From: Candidatus Moranbacteria bacterium UBA1302
Lineage (GTDB): Bacteria; Patescibacteriota; Minisyncoccia; Moranbacterales; UBA1568
Direction of reading: 5' to 3'
Length of the DNA stretch: 8,143 nucleotides
Assembly (NCBI GenBank): GCA_002307715.1
Contig: DBUA01000014.1
Span: forward strand, 4,011 to 12,153
How positions within the stretch are numbered: the stretch's first letter is position 1; each line of letters starts with the position of its first letter. The notes under the pieces were generated by a model, which searched no databases, had not been told where the DNA came from, and saw only the letters and a list, made by a program, of their open reading frames with translations. A program made the translations under genes and the position numbers. This document shows positions 5,391-8,143 of this stretch, in pieces.

Positions 5391-6581
5391 ATGGCAGAGC
5401 AATTCCAGCGTACCAAGCCGCACGTCAACGTCGGCACAATCGGCCACGTCGACCACGGCAAGACCACTCTGACAGCTGCTATCCTCCATGTGTTGAGCAT
5501 GAAGGGTTTCGCGAAGGAGCGCGGTGTAGACGAGATCGATAAGGCTCCTGAGGAGCGCGAGCGTGGTATCACTATCTCGACATCGCATTGTGAGTACGAG
5601 TCAGATGCTCGCCATTATGCGCACGTTGACTGCCCAGGGCATGCCGACTACATCAAAAACATGATCACGGGTGCCGCCCAGATGGACGGAGCTATTCTCG
5701 TGGTTTCTGCAACTGATGGTCCGATGCCGCAGACTCGCGAACACATCCTCTTGGCTCGCCAGGTTGGTGTCCCGGAAATCGTTGTTTTCCTCAATAAGGT
5801 AGATATGGTTGATGATCCGGAACTCATTGACCTCGTTGAAGCTGAAGTCCGCGAGCTTCTCTCTAAGTATGAGTTCGATGGCGATAACGCTTCTGTCATC
5901 CGCGGTTCCGCTTTGAAGGCTCTTGAGTCAAAATCCGCTGACGATGCCGATGCCAAGCCGGTAATTGATCTCATCGCTGCTCTTGATTCCAAGATTCCTG
6001 AGCCGGTTCGTGATCTCGACAAGCCGTTCCTTATGCCGATTGAAGATATCTTCTCGATTGAAGGGCGCGGTACTGTTGTGACTGGTCGTATTGAGCGCGG
6101 TTCTGTCAATATTAACGAAGAAGTTGAAATTGTTGGTATTCGCGATACAGCAAAGACAGTCGTAACGGGTATTGAGATGTTTAATAAGTCCCTGGACAAA
6201 GGTACAGCTGGTGATAACGCCGGTCTCCTTATCCGAGGCATCAAGAAAGAAGATGTTGAACGCGGTCAGGTGCTTGCCAAGCCGGGTTCTATCACTCCTC
6301 ACACTGAATTTGAGGGAGAAGTATATATTCTCTCCAAGGAAGAAGGTGGTCGTCACACGCCGTTCTTCAAGGGATATAAGCCGCAATTTTATATCCGTAC
6401 CACAGATGTGACTGGTGAAGTCGAGCTTCCTGAAGGAACTGAGATGGTTATGCCTGGCGATACCGTCAAGCTTAAGATCAAACTCTTGGCTCCGGTCGCT
6501 ATGGAAGAGGGTATGCGCTTCGCGATCCGCGAAGGTGGCCGTACCGTTGGTGCTGGCGTCGCAACGAAGATCATCAAATAG
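5391..6581 (+). CDS. tuf: Translation elongation factor Tu
   Basis: This is EF-Tu, the GTPase that delivers aminoacyl-tRNA to the ribosomal A site. It has 396 residues, normal length. GTPase motifs: GHVDHGKT (18-25), RGITI (58-62, switch I with Thr61), DCPGH (80-84, with the catalytic His84), NKVD (135-138) and SAL (173-175). Domains II (from about 210, with GRGTVVTGRIERG) and III (from about 305, with EGGRHTPFFKGYKPQFY) are complete, ending GAGVATKIIK. Gln124, a kirromycin-contact position, is retained. The start ATG at 5391 is preceded by a weak AAGG at 3-nt distance. Its own strong promoter and hairpin leader, plus the fusA terminator upstream, make it a separate unit. rpsJ follows after 106 nt with its own promoter, though readthrough is possible because no clear terminator follows tuf. 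Confidence 0.98.
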   Translation: MAEQFQRTKPHVNVGTIGHVDHGKTTLTAAILHVLSMKGFAKERGVDEIDKAPEERERGITISTSHCEYESDARHYAHVDCPGHADYIKNMITGAAQMDGAILVVSATDGPMPQTREHILLARQVGVPEIVVFLNKVDMVDDPELIDLVEAEVRELLSKYEFDGDNASVIRGSALKALESKSADDADAKPVIDLIAALDSKIPEPVRDLDKPFLMPIEDIFSIEGRGTVVTGRIERGSVNINEEVEIVGIRDTAKTVVTGIEMFNKSLDKGTAGDNAGLLIRGIKKEDVERGQVLAKPGSITPHTEFEGEVYILSKEEGGRHTPFFKGYKPQFYIRTTDVTGEVELPEGTEMVMPGDTVKLKIKLLAPVAMEEGMRFAIREGGRTVGAGVATKIIK

Positions 6582-6605
6582 GTCTTTCCGGTTCGAGAGG
6601 ACTGA

Positions 6606-6638
6606 GTGGCAGCGATAGCGGAAACGCATCGCTTCCAC
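6606..6638 (+). other. GNRA-capped hairpin after tuf
   Basis: GTGG, AGCGAT and GCG (6606-6620) pair with CGC, ATCGCT and CCAC (6625-6638) around a GAAA tetraloop, with one bulged A and one C-T mismatch. No T-run follows (GATTGTCTTC), so it is not a standard terminator. It may stabilise the 3' end of tuf mRNA. It ends 11 nt before the rpsJ -35 element. Confidence 0.5.
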
Positions 6639-6649
6639 GATTGTCTTCT

Positions 6650-6677
6650 TGAGGAAAGTCAAACATAGTAGTATAAT
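6650..6677 (+). promoter_or_regulatory. Promoter of rpsJ
   Basis: TTGAGG (6650-6655) is followed after exactly 17 nt by a perfect -10 TATAAT (6672-6677). Predicted transcription start is about 6684-6686. This lies downstream of the ATG at 6676 and only 2-4 nt before the ATG at 6688, so it also constrains the choice of rpsJ start codon. Confidence 0.8.
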
Positions 6678-6687
6678 GAACGGTACG

Positions 6688-7014
6688 ATGAAAAAGGCAG
6701 AAACGACACAAGGTATGCGTGTCAGAATCAAGATCAAGGCATACGATCATAAGGTGATTGACCAATCAGCGAGGAAGATTGTCGAGACAGCTGAACGAAC
6801 TGGTGCTCAGATTACCGGTCCGGTTCCGCTCCCGACAGAAATCCATAAGGTGACGGTCAATCGTTCGACGTTCGTACATAAGAATTCACGTGATCAATAC
6901 GAAATGCGTGTACATAAGCGCTTGATTGATATCGTGAATCCGACGAGCAAGACTATCGACAACCTGACTAATCTGGATCTTCCAGCTGGTGTGGATGTTG
7001 AGATCAAAATGTAA
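6688..7014 (+). CDS. rpsJ: 30S ribosomal protein S10
   Basis: This is S10, a 30S head protein (also NusE, the NusB partner in antitermination). The core RVRIKIKAYDHKVIDQSARK, RTGAQITGPVPLPT, RDQYEMRVHKRLIDIVNPTSKT and the ending GVDVEIKM are unmistakable. In-frame starts are TTG 6649, ATG 6676, ATG 6688 and ATG 6715. The TATAAT at 6672-6677 overlaps the ATG at 6676, so that codon cannot be on mRNA from this promoter. ATG 6688 gives 108 residues with a short charged N-terminal extension (MKKAETTQG) and an mRNA with almost no leader. ATG 6715 gives 99 residues, begins directly in the conserved core, and has a weak AAGG just before it, much like tuf. I favour 6688 but 6715 is a real alternative. 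It opens the S10 operon; rplC follows after a 148-nt structured gap. Confidence 0.97.
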   Translation: MKKAETTQGMRVRIKIKAYDHKVIDQSARKIVETAERTGAQITGPVPLPTEIHKVTVNRSTFVHKNSRDQYEMRVHKRLIDIVNPTSKTIDNLTNLDLPAGVDVEIKM

Positions 7015-7086
7015 AGAAAAAAGAATATTACTCGTTCAAGTCCCATTCTGATGTGTTGTACAGATGAGGAATGCGGATACTAAGCG

Positions 7087-7138
7087 AGCCGGTTAGGAAG
7101 GACTGGCTGTGTCTTAGGAGACCAGTTTTTTGTTTTTT
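7087..7138 (+). promoter_or_regulatory. Candidate transcription attenuator before rplC
   Basis: Two mutually exclusive pairings are visible. Terminator form: AAGGACTGG (7098-7106) with CCAGTTTTT (7122-7130), containing an optional inner GTCT/AGAC hairpin, then a T-rich tract of T6-G-T6 (7126-7138). Alternative form: AGCCGGT (7087-7093) with ACTGGCT (7102-7108), 7 bp with one G-U and an 8-nt loop; this captures the 5' arm of the terminator. The element lies between rpsJ and rplC-rplD. It may be a simple partial terminator. Regulation by a ribosomal protein such as L4, known to control the E. coli S10 operon, is only a guess. Confidence 0.5.
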
Positions 7139-7162
7139 CAGTAAGATGTTAGACGCACGGCA

Positions 7163-7768
7163 ATGAAATTCATCATCGGAAAAAAATTGGGAATGACGAC
7201 GCTCTTCGACGAGACGAAGGGGGCTTTGAACGTGACGCTGATCGCCTGCGAACCGAATACGGTAAAGTTGAATCGCACCTTGGAGAAGGATGGGTACATG
7301 GCCGTCCAGGTTGAGACGAAGAAGACAGCGAAGAAGACGGTCCGTAAGGAGTTCCGTATTGATAAAGGTGTGAAATCTGAAGAGAAAGATGAGCTCAAGA
7401 AGATTCTTGAACAGTTTGCTGAAGGATCGGATATTTCGGTCTCTTCATTCGTTATTGGCGATAAGGTTGCTGTAACGGGTGTAACGAAGGCTAAAGGATT
7501 CCAGGGTGTCGTGAAACGGCATGGATTCAAAGGTCAGACGACGAGCCATGGTCGTAAGCATGATATGCGAAAGCCGGGTTCGATCGGTGCGACGTTTCCT
7601 GAACATGTTATGAAAGGTAAGCGTATGGCTGGTCGCATGGGCGGTGTCAATATGACAGTCCGTAATCTGTCTGTCGTACATGTCGATGAAGTCGAAGGCA
7701 TTATCGCTGTTCGAGGTGCTGTCCCAGGAGTGATTGGCCGCATCGTTAAAGTCATGAGTGTCAAGTAA
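7163..7768 (+). CDS. rplC: 50S ribosomal protein L3
   Basis: This is L3, an early-assembly 50S protein whose loop reaches toward the peptidyl transferase centre. It has 201 residues, typical length. It begins MKFIIGKKLGMTTLFDE (the KKLGMT start is diagnostic). The central signature is KGFQGVVKRHGFKG (111-124), then SHGRKHDMRKPGSIGA (128-143), KGKRMAGRMGG (151-161) and a C-terminal AVRGAVPG. The residue after GSIG is Ala143, where E. coli has the glutamine methylated by PrmB, so that modification site is absent, as in many other bacteria. The ATG at 7163 has no Shine-Dalgarno. rplD begins 4 nt after its TAA, indicating cotranscription and probably coupled translation. Confidence 0.98.
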   Translation: MKFIIGKKLGMTTLFDETKGALNVTLIACEPNTVKLNRTLEKDGYMAVQVETKKTAKKTVRKEFRIDKGVKSEEKDELKKILEQFAEGSDISVSSFVIGDKVAVTGVTKAKGFQGVVKRHGFKGQTTSHGRKHDMRKPGSIGATFPEHVMKGKRMAGRMGGVNMTVRNLSVVHVDEVEGIIAVRGAVPGVIGRIVKVMSVK

Positions 7769-7772
7769 TACT

Positions 7773-8143
7773 ATGCCTAAGGTTGCTGTAAAAAATATTT
7801 CCGGTAAGGATGTCAAAGAGCTTGAGCTCAAAGAGTCAGTTTTCGGATTGTCTTCGAATGATGCTCTGCTTCATCAGGTGTATGTTGCTATGACTGCGAA
7901 TCAGCGTATTGCTATCGCTCATACGAAAGATCGCGGTGATCGTTCTGGTTCAGGAATCAAGCCGTGGCGTCAGAAAGGAACCGGACGTGCTCGCGTTGGC
8001 GAGGTGCGTAATCCGCTGTGGCGTAAGGGAGGTGTCGTTTTCGGGCCGACCAAAGATCGGAATTTTTCAAAAGATACGAATGCGAAGATGCGCCAGAAGG
8101 CCACTATGATTGCTTTGTCGGAGAAAGTGCGCGCCGGAAAGCT
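7773..8143 (+). CDS. rplD: 50S ribosomal protein L4, 3' end beyond the window
   Basis: This is L4, a 50S protein lining the exit tunnel and, in E. coli, the feedback regulator of the S10 operon. The first 123 residues are present, beginning MPKVAVKNISGKDVKEL. The diagnostic block HTKDRGDRSGSGIKPWRQKG, continuing TGRARVGEVRNPLWRKGGVVFGP, covers the extended tunnel loop. The frame is open to the right edge (8143), where it is cut mid-codon; full-length bacterial L4 is about 200-210 residues. The start is the ATG at 7773, 4 nt after the rplC stop; no Shine-Dalgarno is visible, so translation probably depends on coupling to rplC. Confidence 0.97.
   Translation, partial: MPKVAVKNISGKDVKELELKESVFGLSSNDALLHQVYVAMTANQRIAIAHTKDRGDRSGSGIKPWRQKGTGRARVGEVRNPLWRKGGVVFGPTKDRNFSKDTNAKMRQKATMIALSEKVRAGK

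Noticed and set aside
7055..7082. A promoter for rplC (TTGTAC and TACTAA)
   Set aside because: The -10 candidates match the consensus poorly and no good -35 lies at 16-18 nt.
1..8143. CRISPR array, insertion sequence, toxin-antitoxin or defence genes
   Set aside because: No direct-repeat array, transposase motif or recognisable defence protein is present on either strand.

Overview
The window is a ribosomal-protein and elongation-factor locus from a bacterium. On the plus strand it carries the str operon order (rpsL, rpsG, fusA, tuf) running directly into the start of the S10 operon (rpsJ, rplC, rplD). Nearly all genes start without a recognisable Shine-Dalgarno sequence. A compact site-2 protease lies just upstream of rpsL, and the ribosomal proteins are short. 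Together these suggest a Patescibacteria (CPR), perhaps Parcubacteria-type, genome using the standard bacterial code (TAA, TAG and TGA all act as stops). This placement is an inference; no 16S or phylogeny is available here.

Layout. 1-140: tail of an upstream transcription unit ending in a terminator-like hairpin. 140-210: tRNA-Pro(GGG). 231-265: a perfect bidirectional terminator shared by the tRNA (plus strand) and rpmB (L28, minus strand, 276-452). 453-549: a divergent promoter region between rpmB and an M50 membrane metalloprotease gene (550-1272). 1273-1400: a strong promoter and leader for rpsL. 1401-4584: rpsL, rpsG and fusA, with structured gaps. 4585-5390: an unusually long fusA-tuf gap (806 nt) holding a palindromic repeat remnant, a strong terminator, a 56-codon unknown ORF with the only strong Shine-Dalgarno in the window, about 350 nt without a supported gene, and a consensus promoter plus hairpin leader for tuf. 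5391-6581: tuf. 6688-7014: rpsJ, whose promoter lies so close to the start codon that its mRNA may be leaderless. 7015-7162: a possible terminator/antiterminator switch. 7163-8143: rplC and rplD, the latter cut by the right edge.

Functionally the genes supply the small-subunit decoding and head proteins (S12, S7, S10), large-subunit proteins (L3, L4, L28) and the two translational GTPases (EF-G, EF-Tu), with one proline tRNA. I see no defence system, CRISPR array, insertion sequence or biosynthetic cluster. The protein-coding content is conventional. The parts that deserve attention are regulatory: the candidate attenuator before rplC, the near-leaderless rpsJ promoter, the tuf leader, the fusA-tuf insertion-like gap, and a tRNA with C at T-loop position 55.
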